Source of the DNA: Leptospira terpstrae serovar Hualin str. LT 11-33 = ATCC 700639
GTDB lineage: Bacteria > Spirochaetota > Leptospiria > Leptospirales > Leptospiraceae
Assembly: GCF_000332495.1 (NCBI RefSeq)
Contig: NZ_AOGW02000006.1
Coordinates: 124,001-188,000, forward strand
Length of the DNA stretch: 64,000 bases
Direction: 5' to 3'
In this document: positions 9,865 through 19,486 of the stretch, one piece after another
Layout of the letters: each line of letters opens with the position of its first letter
How positions within the stretch are numbered: position 1 is the stretch's first letter
The notes under the pieces: model-generated
What the model was told of the DNA's origin: nothing
What the model saw: the letters and a program-made list of their open reading frames with translations, nothing else
Database searches by the model: none
Position numbers and translations under genes: made by a program

Positions 9865-11109
9865 ATGGAAAAAATTGCAGGGAAGATTGTAACTCACGAA
9901 AGAGAATTTGAAGGAACGATTTCTTTTGATCCCAATTCCGGACTGATCACCAATGTAAAAGAAGGGATCGATCCCGAAGCCCACCAGTTTTCCGATGGTT
10001 CTGTCATTTTTCCCGGTTTTGGAGACATTCACATCCATGCGAGAGAAGACGTCAGTGGAAAACATACTTATAAGGAAGATTTTATCTCTGCTGGTAATGC
10101 TGCCATCAATGGGGGTGTGATCCATGTGGCTGATATGCCAAATAACCCTATTCCTCCTATCGATGATGCCTCTTATGCCGCCAAACAAGCGCTCACTACA
10201 AAATCTCCTATCCATATAACATTGTATGCTGGCATTGGACCTCATACCAAACCTTTAGAAAAAAAGGTTCCTTATAAAGTATTTATGGGTCCATCGATTG
10301 GAGAATTGTTCTTCCATGACAATGCCTCTTTAGAAGAAGTAATTAAACATTATGTTGGCCAGGACATTAGTTTCCATTGTGAAGATCCTGAAATTCTAAT
10401 CGCAAACCAAACACAGCCCACCCATGAAGAAAGACGCCCGAAAGAAGCAGAGACTGTTGCCACTGACTTTGCCTTGTATCTCATTGAGAAGTACAACTTA
10501 AAAGGAAAACTTTGCCATTATTCGACAAAAGACGGTCTTTCTAAAATCATCGCGGCTAAAAAGCGAGGAGTGAATGTCACTTGTGAAGTCACCCCCACTC
10601 ATTTGATGTTCGATACCGATATGTTAACAGAAACCAACCACAAGTGGTTTCAAATGAACCCACCTCTACGGGGCAAAGAAGACCGCGAAGCCATGGTAAA
10701 AGGAATTCTCGATGGGCATATTGACTATTTAGCAACGGACCATGCCCCTCATTCCATTGAAGAAAAACAAAAAGGCACGAGCGGCATCTCACAACTCGAT
10801 ACTTACGGGTTATTTGTCACCTATATGATACTCAAACTAAACATTCCGATGACAACAATTGCAAAAATATGTTCCAAAAACCCGGGTGAGTTCGTTTCCG
10901 CCTACTTACCAGAAAAGTTTGGGAAAGGGGTTGGAGTCATTAACCAAGGTTATGCGGCAAATTTTTCTATCCTAAATTTAAAAAAACCAGTTGAATTTCA
11001 AAAATCAATGGTTAAAAGTAAGTCCGGCTGGTCACCCTTTGAAGGATTCAGTTTCCCTGGATCCATCGAATCAGTTTACTTTTTAGGCAAAGAAATTCAT
11101 GCAAAATGA
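9865..11109 (+). CDS. pyrC: Dihydroorotase (PyrC-type amidohydrolase)
   Basis: Cyclises N-carbamoyl-aspartate to dihydroorotate, step three of pyrimidine synthesis. The 414-residue protein shows the amidohydrolase metal motif DIHIHARED (about 53-61), an HCEDPEIL block, and ATDHAPHS, the C-terminal catalytic-Asp motif typical of dihydroorotases rather than hydantoinases. A lysine in YKVFMGPS may be the carbamylated bridging residue. The 175 bp before it holds no gene that I can see. Its end overlaps the next reading frame by 11 bp, which ties it translationally to a c-di-GMP enzyme. Other pyr genes are not in view, so the call rests on motifs; another cyclic amidohydrolase is the alternative. 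Confidence 0.87.
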   Translation: MEKIAGKIVTHEREFEGTISFDPNSGLITNVKEGIDPEAHQFSDGSVIFPGFGDIHIHAREDVSGKHTYKEDFISAGNAAINGGVIHVADMPNNPIPPIDDASYAAKQALTTKSPIHITLYAGIGPHTKPLEKKVPYKVFMGPSIGELFFHDNASLEEVIKHYVGQDISFHCEDPEILIANQTQPTHEERRPKEAETVATDFALYLIEKYNLKGKLCHYSTKDGLSKIIAAKKRGVNVTCEVTPTHLMFDTDMLTETNHKWFQMNPPLRGKEDREAMVKGILDGHIDYLATDHAPHSIEEKQKGTSGISQLDTYGLFVTYMILKLNIPMTTIAKICSKNPGEFVSAYLPEKFGKGVGVINQGYAANFSILNLKKPVEFQKSMVKSKSGWSPFEGFSFPGSIESVYFLGKEIHAK

Positions 11110-13183
11110 GCCATTAGGCAGTAAAATTCTCTCTGGACTCACAGTTAAGTCACTCCTTGCGGAGTATCCCAATAGCTTTCAAGTGATGGATTGGGAAGGT
11201 AATTTTATCTCTGTTACCGAACGATTTGCCAGGTTTCTCGAATTTGAACCCAAAGAGATAGCTGGTAAATCCATTGTTGATTTTACCCAAGAAGACGACA
11301 AAGAAAACACAAAAGATACCTTTGATCGTTTGGGTGAGAATCCGAATATTGTAAATTTTGAAAATAGACTGGTTACAAAATCTAAGGAAGAAGTTTGGAT
11401 CATTTGGTTACTCATTCCTTTACGAGAATCCAAAATCATTCTGGCTTTTGACCGCGATGTCACCATCCAAAAAGACATATCGTTCGAATTTCTCCTGCAA
11501 CAACAAAAGTACAAATCGATCTTTGACAACCTACCGATGGGAATCGCCATCACAGATGAAAAAGGGAAAATTGTTGAAACCAATAAAACAGCTCGGACTT
11601 ATTTTAACATCCAAGACGGTGAACTTTTAAACAGAACCTTAAACATTCGAAAGTACACTCTCATCCAACCCAATGGGAACAAAATTTATCCAAGAAAATC
11701 TAGTCTCATGCGGGCCCTTCGTCACAAAGAAGTAATTCGAAATTTAGAAATTGGCATGATTAAGGAAGATAAAATCACTTGGTTTGATATTTTAGCCACC
11801 CCCATTCCACTTGAGAACTTTGGATTGGCAGTGGCCTTCCTCGACATCACTCAAAGACGACATGCCGAAGAAAAAATTGCCTATATGGCTTTTTTTGACC
11901 AACTCACAAACCTTCCCAATCGTAATTCATTGATTGATAAACTCTTTCCTATTTTTGAAGAAGCAAGAAGGCATGGAAACCTCGTGGGAGTTCTTGCCAT
12001 TGATTTGGACAACTTTAAAATCATCAATGATTCAAGAGGCCACGACTTTGGTGACAAAATCATTAAACTCGTTGCCTACCGAATCCGCGAAAGTATACGC
12101 GTGTATGATTTGATTAGTAGGCAAGGGGGAGATGAATTCACAGTAGTATTACCAGACTTATCGAATGAAAGAGATGCCGCTGTTATCTCAGAATCTATTT
12201 TGGATGCGATGACTCATCCCTTTGTGATCGATGGTGAAAGAATTTTTGTGAATATCTCCATTGGGATCGCCTTATACCCAACAGATGGAAAAGATTCTAA
12301 CACACTTTTAAAAAATGCAGACAGTGCTCTGAACCTTGCGAAAGCCCAAGGCAAAAACTGTTATGTGTTTTTTACAGAAGAATTACAAACAGTAGTCGCA
12401 GAAAGATTAGAGATCGAAAATCGAATGCGAATTGCTATCATCGAAAATCAATTCACTTTGATGTACCAACCCAAAATCGATCTTTATACAAGAAAACCTG
12501 TGGGAGTGGAAGCACTAATTCGTTGGCGACATCCCGAACGAGGTCTCATTTCTCCCAATGTATTCATTCCTATTTCCGAGGAAACGGGTATGATTTTAGC
12601 GATTGGGGAATGGGTGATCAAATCAGCGATCCAAACCATGCGCATTTGGAAAGATGAAGGAATCAATGAAGTTTCGATGGCAGTGAATATCTCCACCAAA
12701 CAGTTCAAACACGAAAGATTGATTTCGACCATAGCAGAAAATTTGAAATTATTTAAAGTGGATCCACATGACTTGGAAGTGGAACTCACGGAAAGTTCCG
12801 TTATGGAAAACGCAGATGCAGCCGTTCGCACCATGCAAGAAATTCGGAAACTCGGGGCCAAAATTGCCATTGATGACTTTGGAACAGGATATAGTAGTTT
12901 GGGATATTTAAAAAAACTCCCCATCTCTTCTTTAAAAATTGACCGTTCTTTTGTTTCTGAAATCACAACGGACAAAGACTCCAAAACCATCATCCACGCT
13001 GTGTCCAACTTAGCACATAACCTTGGTTTGAGTGTGGTTGCAGAAGGGGCGGAAACTGCAGAACAAGTGCAATTACTTGCGGAAAGTGGAGTGGATCTCA
13101 TCCAAGGATTTTTCTTTGCCAAACCGATGACTTCCGAGGATTGCCTTCATTTTCTGAAGACAGAACTTGGAATTTCGGATTGA
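11099..13183 (+). CDS. PAS-PAS-GGDEF-EAL cyclic-di-GMP synthase/phosphodiesterase
   Basis: A 694-residue soluble signalling protein that probably both makes and degrades c-di-GMP. Order: PAS (about 18-115), second PAS (about 140-255), GGDEF (about 265-430), EAL (about 440-690). The cyclase half is intact: metal motif DLDNFKIIND, GGDEF (about 342-346) and inhibitory site RVYD exactly five residues before it. The EAL half has EAL in GVEALIRW, VNIS, ELTES, DDFGTGYSSL, LKIDRSF and AEGAET, all expected catalytic or binding residues. There is no membrane segment, so the signal is likely sensed in the cytoplasm. It overlaps the dihydroorotase gene by 11 bp. Confidence 0.95.
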   Translation: MQNEPLGSKILSGLTVKSLLAEYPNSFQVMDWEGNFISVTERFARFLEFEPKEIAGKSIVDFTQEDDKENTKDTFDRLGENPNIVNFENRLVTKSKEEVWIIWLLIPLRESKIILAFDRDVTIQKDISFEFLLQQQKYKSIFDNLPMGIAITDEKGKIVETNKTARTYFNIQDGELLNRTLNIRKYTLIQPNGNKIYPRKSSLMRALRHKEVIRNLEIGMIKEDKITWFDILATPIPLENFGLAVAFLDITQRRHAEEKIAYMAFFDQLTNLPNRNSLIDKLFPIFEEARRHGNLVGVLAIDLDNFKIINDSRGHDFGDKIIKLVAYRIRESIRVYDLISRQGGDEFTVVLPDLSNERDAAVISESILDAMTHPFVIDGERIFVNISIGIALYPTDGKDSNTLLKNADSALNLAKAQGKNCYVFFTEELQTVVAERLEIENRMRIAIIENQFTLMYQPKIDLYTRKPVGVEALIRWRHPERGLISPNVFIPISEETGMILAIGEWVIKSAIQTMRIWKDEGINEVSMAVNISTKQFKHERLISTIAENLKLFKVDPHDLEVELTESSVMENADAAVRTMQEIRKLGAKIAIDDFGTGYSSLGYLKKLPISSLKIDRSFVSEITTDKDSKTIIHAVSNLAHNLGLSVVAEGAETAEQVQLLAESGVDLIQGFFFAKPMTSEDCLHFLKTELGISD

Positions 13184-13225
13184 CCCGTTCGCTTTCCCAC
13201 CGTTTTTATCAATTAAGGATTTCAC

Positions 13226-15625
13226 TTGAAACTTTCAGTTGATTGGTTAAACGAATTTACCCCGCTCTCCCAGATCCCTTTTGATAAGGTTCTGGAAAAA
13301 ATTAATACATCCATTTGCGAAATTGATGATGTGGAAGAATTCAGACTCCACCTATCATCAGTTATCACAGTAAAAATCAAATCACTTGAAAAACATCCGA
13401 ATGCGGAAAAACTAACAACCACCATCGCAAGTGATGGTACCAAAGATTACCAAATTGTCACAGCGGCCACTAATGTAAAAGCCGGAGACATTGTTCCTTT
13501 GGCTCTTCCTGGAACCAAACTAGACGGGAAAGAAATTTTAGATTCGGAACTGCGCGGTGTTCGTTCCCAAGGGATGTATTGTTCCGAAAAAGAATTGGGT
13601 CTAGCCTTAGAATCTTCTGGTGTTTTGATTTTTCCACCAGAGACAACTCTTGGAATTTCTGTTCGGAAACTTTTTTTATGGGAAGATACCATTCTTACTA
13701 TCGATAACAAATCGATCACTCATAGACCAGACCTTTGGAATCATTTTGGATTTGCAAGGGAACTTGCCTCCCAACTCCAATTGCCTTTAAATGAATTTCC
13801 ATTCCAACAAGATACAAAATTAGAATCAGGAAATGACGGTCTTTCGGTTACAAAATCAGAACATGCTCATGCCTATTATGTTTGTTCCATCCAAAATGTA
13901 AATGTAGCCCCTTCCATTCCCAAAATCAAATCAAGACTCGAAAAATGTGGAATTCGTTCGATCAGTAATGTTGTGGATGTTTCCAATTATTTACTTTTGG
14001 AACTGGGACAACCTACCCATTTTTTTGATAGAGAAACATTACAATCCACAACCTTTTCCGTTGTGAAATCTGAAGAAGGAACATCCTTCCCTCTATTAGA
14101 TGATACTACTCCCAAATTACAAAAAGACCTTCTCCTAATCCAAAACGGAAAAGATCCTGTAGCTTTAGCAGGTGTTATGGGTGGGAAAGAATCGGCTGTT
14201 ACCGATAATACAAAAAATATTGTGATGGAATCGGCTGTTTTTAAAAGAGAAGATGTGCGTTTTTCCATTCGAAAAACCAATATTCGCACAGAATCTGCAG
14301 TTCGTTATGAAAAAGGATTAGATAGTTACACTTGTTTGTCGGTGATTCACCGTGCGATCCAACTGTTAAAAGAAAATGGAAATCCAAACATCAAAGTTTA
14401 TGAACCACAAGGTTTCAACCATACAGAATCAAAATCAGTCACAATCAAAACGGATCTTACTTTCTTACGTCATAAATTAGGAAAAAACATTTCGCAAAAC
14501 GAAGTCACAGAGATCTTACATCGACTTGGTTTTACTGTGACGAACCATGGGGAAGAACTTTCCGTTCTTGTTCCAAGATACAGACAGAATTATGATGTGA
14601 CCATTCCAGAAGACCTTGTAGAAGAAATTGGCCGGACCATAGGTTATGCTTCCATCCAAACATTAGCCCTTTCGATGGCAGTGGAAACTCCAATTCGAAA
14701 TCCACTCCGCGAATTGGAAAGAAGAGTGAAAAACTTTCTCGCTTTAGAAGTGGGATTTAATGAAGTTTATAATTACTCATTTGCCTCTCCCACGGATGCA
14801 AAATTAGAAGCATCAGAGGAAAGTTCATCTTTAAAAATTGCAAACGAAATGCCCGACGAACACTCGTTACTACGTAACAGTTTGTATCCTGGACTAATCA
14901 AACAAGCCAAACTCAACCAAGATCGATTCGAAACAGTGAATCTTTTTGAGTTAGGACGAACCTACCATAAAAAAGGGAAAGGATCTGAACTTGCAGAAGA
15001 AAGACGATGGATCACGATTTTATCTCTTTCTAAAAACAAACCGAATGACTTATCCGCGATTGAATTAGAATTTCTTAATTTAAGAGAAACCATTTCAGAA
15101 CTTTTCCAATACTTAAACCTACCTAAGTTCGAATGGACAAAATCAAATAGAAACTACTTTCATCCCAATGCTGGGCTTGTCCTTACTTATGATGGAACGG
15201 AAATAGCCGAGTTGGGTATCCTTCACACGCGTTATGCGGATGACTATGACCTAAAACGACGAGCCATTCTTTCTAAAATCAATATGGAGAAGTTAGTTGA
15301 TGTTTGGGAAAAACTGGGAAGGAATTCTCATTTCATTCCTCCTTCCAACTTTCCGCAAGGCCAACTCGATCTTTCCTTACTCATGAACGAAAAAGATTCT
15401 ACCGAATCCTTCGCCAACTTAGTTCAAACCATGAAAATTCCAGAACTTGAATCTGTTTTTGTTCAGACCATTTTCCAAGGAGACTCTGTGGGTGTGGGTA
15501 AAAAATCTGTTACTTACCGATTTCAACTTATGTCCTATGACAAAACCTTTACCCAAGAAAGGTTTAAAGAACTTTCTGATTCCCTTGTAGAAACGGCCAA
15601 AGCGAACGGATACAGCCTACGATAA
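13226..15625 (+). CDS. pheT: Phenylalanine-tRNA ligase beta subunit
   Basis: Large subunit of the (alpha-beta)2 phenylalanyl-tRNA synthetase, which binds tRNA and edits mischarged Tyr. The 799 residues match bacterial PheT. Seen in order: N-terminal MKLSVDWLNEF signature, tRNA-binding OB-fold (about 38-150, KHPNAEKLTT and RGVRSQGMYCSEKELGL), B3/B4 editing region with HRPDLWNHFGFAREL, B5 domain, catalytic-like core, and C-terminal FDX-ACB anticodon-binding domain ending YRFQLMSYDKTFTQE. The start is TTG at 13226 with AAGGA 6 nt before it. The partner gene pheS is not adjacent or elsewhere in this window. Confidence 0.97.
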   Translation: MKLSVDWLNEFTPLSQIPFDKVLEKINTSICEIDDVEEFRLHLSSVITVKIKSLEKHPNAEKLTTTIASDGTKDYQIVTAATNVKAGDIVPLALPGTKLDGKEILDSELRGVRSQGMYCSEKELGLALESSGVLIFPPETTLGISVRKLFLWEDTILTIDNKSITHRPDLWNHFGFARELASQLQLPLNEFPFQQDTKLESGNDGLSVTKSEHAHAYYVCSIQNVNVAPSIPKIKSRLEKCGIRSISNVVDVSNYLLLELGQPTHFFDRETLQSTTFSVVKSEEGTSFPLLDDTTPKLQKDLLLIQNGKDPVALAGVMGGKESAVTDNTKNIVMESAVFKREDVRFSIRKTNIRTESAVRYEKGLDSYTCLSVIHRAIQLLKENGNPNIKVYEPQGFNHTESKSVTIKTDLTFLRHKLGKNISQNEVTEILHRLGFTVTNHGEELSVLVPRYRQNYDVTIPEDLVEEIGRTIGYASIQTLALSMAVETPIRNPLRELERRVKNFLALEVGFNEVYNYSFASPTDAKLEASEESSSLKIANEMPDEHSLLRNSLYPGLIKQAKLNQDRFETVNLFELGRTYHKKGKGSELAEERRWITILSLSKNKPNDLSAIELEFLNLRETISELFQYLNLPKFEWTKSNRNYFHPNAGLVLTYDGTEIAELGILHTRYADDYDLKRRAILSKINMEKLVDVWEKLGRNSHFIPPSNFPQGQLDLSLLMNEKDSTESFANLVQTMKIPELESVFVQTIFQGDSVGVGKKSVTYRFQLMSYDKTFTQERFKELSDSLVETAKANGYSLR

Positions 15626-15632
15626 ATTTGCT

Positions 15633-15657
15633 TTGACAAAACCCGATTTTTATCGGG
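15633..15657 (+). promoter_or_regulatory. Perfect hairpin with TTGACA just upstream, before the SpoIIE-type gene
   Basis: CCCGAT-TTTT-ATCGGG (15642-15657) is a perfect 6-bp stem; TTGACA (15633-15638) stands immediately upstream. I find no good -10 at 16-18 bp, so this may be a weak terminator after pheT, an operator, or a promoter element. The role is undecided. Confidence 0.3.
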
Positions 15658-15672
15658 AAATCATCCGAGTTT

Positions 15673-17634
15673 ATGCGGACACTACTAACAGTCATTTTGT
15701 CGGGACTTGCTTTGTCTTGTTCCCGATTGGAAATTCAAAAATCCATTTCTGACGACAGTTTTGTTCCGCAAAAAATCGATTATGCGATCGCCTTAGGCGA
15801 AGATGTCAATTTTCAAAAACTTCGATGGACTCCTATATTCAAAAATAACTTAAGTTTGGGTTTTCAATCTGATCATGTTTACCTTCGTATCAAAGCCAAC
15901 AATCCAACCGCTGTTAACAGACTGATTCTTGATTTAGGAAACCCTCACTTAGACATGGTACGAGTCTATGAAGAAGGAAATCCAGAACCGATCAAAGAAG
16001 GTGGAGATTTTATTGCTCATTCGCATTGGGACGCATTTTCCAAATCCATTGCATTCGAATTAGATTGGAATCAAAATGAAACCAAAACAATCATTTTAGA
16101 AACCAAATCATCATCAAATATCAGTTACTTGATTCGTTTCTACTCAAAAGAAACATTTTACTTAAAAGAAAATTTAGAAAATACAATCTTAGGTTTTTTT
16201 TATGGAACCATATTCATAATGGTAATCTATAATTTATTCATTTATTTTATCTTAAAAGAAAAAGCATACATTTCCTATTCGATCTCTATATTTTTTAATC
16301 TTATGTTACAGATGTATCTAAATGGTATCTTGAACCAAATAATCACATTAGATCATCCAGAGATTCATAATCGAATTGGAAGTGTCATTGTTACTTGTTC
16401 AGCATTATCTGGTTGGACTTTTGCTCAACAAACATTAAATCTTCGAGAACTGAACCCTTGGCCAAACAGATTGATTCAATCTCTCAAGGTCCTTGTTTTA
16501 TTTTACATATTAATTCCTTATGCCTATCTACCAATTAATATCGCAGTTCGTCTGGGGAATTTTATTGCTCAGTTATTTGTTGTTTCCATTCTTTTTGTAG
16601 CGGTTGTAAACTACAGCACAGGAAACAAACAAGCTAGGTTATTCTTAATTGGTTGGAGTACATTATTATTTGGAATTCTGATGTATACTTTGATGCAAAA
16701 TGGAATTTTACCAGTAAATGTATTTACTATATATGGAAACCAAATTGGGTCCACTTTAGAGGCTGCAATTTTATCTTTAGCCCTTGCAAATAAAATCAAT
16801 GAATTAAAAGAAGAAAAGGCCAAAACACAAGCCGAAGCTCTTATCACTCTCGAAGAAAAAGTAAGGGAACGTACAAAAACATTAGATGAATCGTTGAATC
16901 TAATTAAAAAAGATTTAAACGTTGCCAAAAAAATCCAAAAAACTTTGTTTTCGGATATTAAAACTAGTGATCCACGAATTCATTTTCATTCCTACTACCA
17001 ATCAATGTCAGAAGTAGGTGGAGATTTTTATGACCTAACACAAGTAAAACCAGATTACTATAGAATTTTTGTAGCAGATGCCACAGGACACGGTATCCAA
17101 GCAGCTCTTATTACAATGGCCATCAAAGCTGAATACGAATCATTAAAAATGATTTACGACCATCCTGATGATTTGGTTTTCCACATGAACCAAATCTTTA
17201 TAAATAAATACAGCAATATCCAAACCATTTTTACTTGTTCGGTCTGCGATATTGATTTAAAAAACAAATTACTCTTTTATGCATCGGCAGGTCATCCTGA
17301 CCAAATCCATCAGAGAATTTATGACATAAAACTACTTCCAAGAACTGGTAAAATCATTGGACTTATGGATCATACCCAATACCGAATCATTGAACACCAA
17401 ATTGAAGAGGGAGATCGTATCTTTTTGTTTACTGATGGAATTTTTGAACAATTCAATGAAGAAAAAGAACTATTTGGTGAGGATCGGTTGTATGAAATTT
17501 TAAAAGAGAACTTAAAGATGAGTTTGGATCATACAATGGCAAAAGTACTCAGTGAACTTGCATCGTTTACAGAAGGTGATGTAAAACAAGACGACATTAC
17601 ATTTATCGGTTGCGAAATTCAAAGTCTAAGTTGA
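15673..17634 (+). CDS. 7TMR-DISM membrane sensor with SpoIIE/RsbU-type PP2C phosphatase output
   Basis: A 653-residue transmembrane phosphatase. It begins with a lipoprotein-like signal (LSGLALSC, Cys16), then an extracellular DISMED2-like sensory domain (about 40-165), seven hydrophobic segments (about 178-385), a coiled coil (about 385-430, EEKVRERTKTLDES) and a SpoIIE-type PP2C domain (about 440-650). The metal aspartates are present in GGDFYDL, ADATGHG, FTDGIFE and QDDITF. Such proteins dephosphorylate an anti-anti-sigma factor in partner-switching cascades; the partner is not in view. The leader has only a weak CCGAG. It stands 48 bp after pheT. Confidence 0.92.
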   Translation: MRTLLTVILSGLALSCSRLEIQKSISDDSFVPQKIDYAIALGEDVNFQKLRWTPIFKNNLSLGFQSDHVYLRIKANNPTAVNRLILDLGNPHLDMVRVYEEGNPEPIKEGGDFIAHSHWDAFSKSIAFELDWNQNETKTIILETKSSSNISYLIRFYSKETFYLKENLENTILGFFYGTIFIMVIYNLFIYFILKEKAYISYSISIFFNLMLQMYLNGILNQIITLDHPEIHNRIGSVIVTCSALSGWTFAQQTLNLRELNPWPNRLIQSLKVLVLFYILIPYAYLPINIAVRLGNFIAQLFVVSILFVAVVNYSTGNKQARLFLIGWSTLLFGILMYTLMQNGILPVNVFTIYGNQIGSTLEAAILSLALANKINELKEEKAKTQAEALITLEEKVRERTKTLDESLNLIKKDLNVAKKIQKTLFSDIKTSDPRIHFHSYYQSMSEVGGDFYDLTQVKPDYYRIFVADATGHGIQAALITMAIKAEYESLKMIYDHPDDLVFHMNQIFINKYSNIQTIFTCSVCDIDLKNKLLFYASAGHPDQIHQRIYDIKLLPRTGKIIGLMDHTQYRIIEHQIEEGDRIFLFTDGIFEQFNEEKELFGEDRLYEILKENLKMSLDHTMAKVLSELASFTEGDVKQDDITFIGCEIQSLS

Positions 17635-17645
17635 TTTTGCTATCC

Positions 17646-18218
17646 ATGTCCTATTCTGAAATTCCTGTTTTTACAAAACCATTCATCCACCCTTTCGCTA
17701 CTGCCTTTGGTATGATAGAGTATGGAACTTCTGTTTCACTTTGGCCAGGAGCCGTGGTTCGAGCAGATATGAACTCAATCAAATTGGGAAGTTATGTGAA
17801 TATCCAAGACAATTCCACTCTTCATACAGATAGCACAAGTCCCATCTCAATCGGAGAATGGACGTTAGTTGGTCACAATGTAATGATCCATGGATGTAGA
17901 ATTGGCAGAGGGGTTCTCATTGGTATTGGTTCTATTATTCTCGATAACGCGGAAATTGGAGATGGTTCTCAAATTGCTGCTGGTTGTATGATTCGTGGTG
18001 GTAAAAAAATTCCACCGAGATCTCTTGTAGTACCCGATGGTTCTGATATCAAAATTTTTCCTGGAAAAGCAAAACCAGAACTAACAGTTGCGGGATGTAT
18101 AGAATACGCTCATCTATCTGTTCGTTTTGAAAAAAATATTTTTGTTCCCTTCCAAAAAGAGGAAGAAGTTCATTTTGTAACCCAGGCAAAAGAAATCATC
18201 ACAAAGTTAAGTATCTAA
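17646..18218 (+). CDS. Gamma-carbonic-anhydrase-like hexapeptide-repeat protein
   Basis: A left-handed beta-helix protein of 190 residues related to gamma-class carbonic anhydrases (CamH/YrdA/PaaY group), expected to be a trimer with metal between subunits. Repeated [IV]-G-x-x-x hexapeptides run from about 25 to 145. The three metal histidines are present in the contexts TLHTD, VGHNVMIHG (two His). I chose ATG 17646, which leaves 11 bp after the phosphatase gene; a TTG at 17610 would extend 12 residues but lie inside that gene. No Shine-Dalgarno is obvious for either. Whether it hydrates CO2 or is a repurposed relative cannot be told from sequence. Confidence 0.87.
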   Translation: MSYSEIPVFTKPFIHPFATAFGMIEYGTSVSLWPGAVVRADMNSIKLGSYVNIQDNSTLHTDSTSPISIGEWTLVGHNVMIHGCRIGRGVLIGIGSIILDNAEIGDGSQIAAGCMIRGGKKIPPRSLVVPDGSDIKIFPGKAKPELTVAGCIEYAHLSVRFEKNIFVPFQKEEEVHFVTQAKEIITKLSI

Positions 18219-18262
18219 AATGCCTAAAACCATTTTTATAAAGTCTAAGTAACACATTTCCT

Positions 18263-19486
18263 ATGAAAAAAATTATAGATAAAATCCAAATTCTGGGAAT
18301 TTTTTCCATTACCCAAACTGTATTTCAAATTGGATCAGTGATGATCATGGCTGTATCTGCACTTGCAGGCCAGAGTATCGCACCTTCTCCCGAATCCGCT
18401 TCTTTACCAATTTCTTTTGTGATACTCGGAACTCTACTTGGTTTAGTTCCCGCATCTCGGATTATGAAATGGAAAGGAAGCAAGTTTGGATTACTTTCAG
18501 GAACAGTAGTTGGGATTTTGGGTGCGGCACTTGCTTCCTATGCAATGTATGAGAGAAATTTTATAGTATTCTCCGTAGCACATTTGTTATATGGATTTCA
18601 TCAATCCTTTATCCAATACTTACGATTTGTTGCGATGGAATCAGTTCCCACTCACGACAGAGCAAGTGCCTTGTCTTGGATATTGATTGCCGGAATTCCT
18701 GCAGCTTTCTTAGGGCCACTGGCAGGTCTCCATGGCATCCAACTCATTCCCGATTCAATGTATTTGGGATGTTATATCATCCTTATCTTTAGTTTATCTT
18801 TGCAGTTTGTCTTTATCAGTTTTCTCCCAACACAATCCAAACCGACAAACGATGGCAAAACGACAGATTTACTATCTTCACCAAGAGAAGCCTTACGTCC
18901 GCTTTCCTATCATGTTAAAAACTTTGGACTTTGGGTTTCTGTTTTGGCAACTGCTTTCAGTTTCGGGCTAATGGCAATGCTAATGTCGGCTGTACCCGTG
19001 GCGATGAAAACTCATGGGCACGCAATGCATGCGTCCACTACTGTTTTGCAATGGCATGTCCTCGGAATGTACATCCCTTCCTTTTTCTCTGGACAATTGG
19101 TACGAAAAATGACTGCCCCTTATCTTATTCTACTTGGAATTTTTGTGATGGGACTTGAAAGTTTTGCTGCACTCCAAGGAACTGAATTTTTACCATTTGC
19201 GGTGGCATTAATTCTCCTAGGCATTGGTTGGAATTTTATGTATGTGGGTGGTACCAATTTACTCGTGGAACAATACCATCCTTCAGAAAAAAATACAATT
19301 CAAGCCATTAACGACACCATCGTTTATTCAATGGCCATCTTATCCACATATAGCGCAGGTTATTTGGAAAATAAAATTGGCTGGCTTCGTTTGAATTTGG
19401 TAAGTATACCGTTTTTAGTTTTGATTACAATTTTCATTCTTGTTTATATCGAACTCAACCGAAGGAAATTAAAGATACATGGATAA
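18263..19486 (+). CDS. Major facilitator superfamily transporter
   Basis: A 407-residue integral membrane protein with about 11-12 hydrophobic segments and the MFS-style loop after the second helix (ASRIMKWKGSKFGLLSGT, about 72-89). The two halves are separated by a charged cytoplasmic region (about 185-220, PTQSKPTNDGKTTDLLSSPREALRP). The substrate is not readable; drug or metabolite export is common in this superfamily. It overlaps the following methyltransferase gene by 8 bp, so the two are cotranslated. The conserved first-loop acidic residue of classical MFS motif A is missing, which makes the subfamily uncertain. Confidence 0.83.
   Translation: MKKIIDKIQILGIFSITQTVFQIGSVMIMAVSALAGQSIAPSPESASLPISFVILGTLLGLVPASRIMKWKGSKFGLLSGTVVGILGAALASYAMYERNFIVFSVAHLLYGFHQSFIQYLRFVAMESVPTHDRASALSWILIAGIPAAFLGPLAGLHGIQLIPDSMYLGCYIILIFSLSLQFVFISFLPTQSKPTNDGKTTDLLSSPREALRPLSYHVKNFGLWVSVLATAFSFGLMAMLMSAVPVAMKTHGHAMHASTTVLQWHVLGMYIPSFFSGQLVRKMTAPYLILLGIFVMGLESFAALQGTEFLPFAVALILLGIGWNFMYVGGTNLLVEQYHPSEKNTIQAINDTIVYSMAILSTYSAGYLENKIGWLRLNLVSIPFLVLITIFILVYIELNRRKLKIHG

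Noticed and set aside
9793..10245. A 150-codon minus frame covering the region before and at the start of the dihydroorotase gene.
   Set aside because: It is mostly antisense to a strong gene and shows no recognisable protein pattern.
12484..13122. A 212-codon open frame antisense to the EAL domain of the PAS-GGDEF-EAL gene.
   Set aside because: It lies wholly opposite a well-supported gene, has no ribosome-binding site and its composition mirrors the opposite codons.
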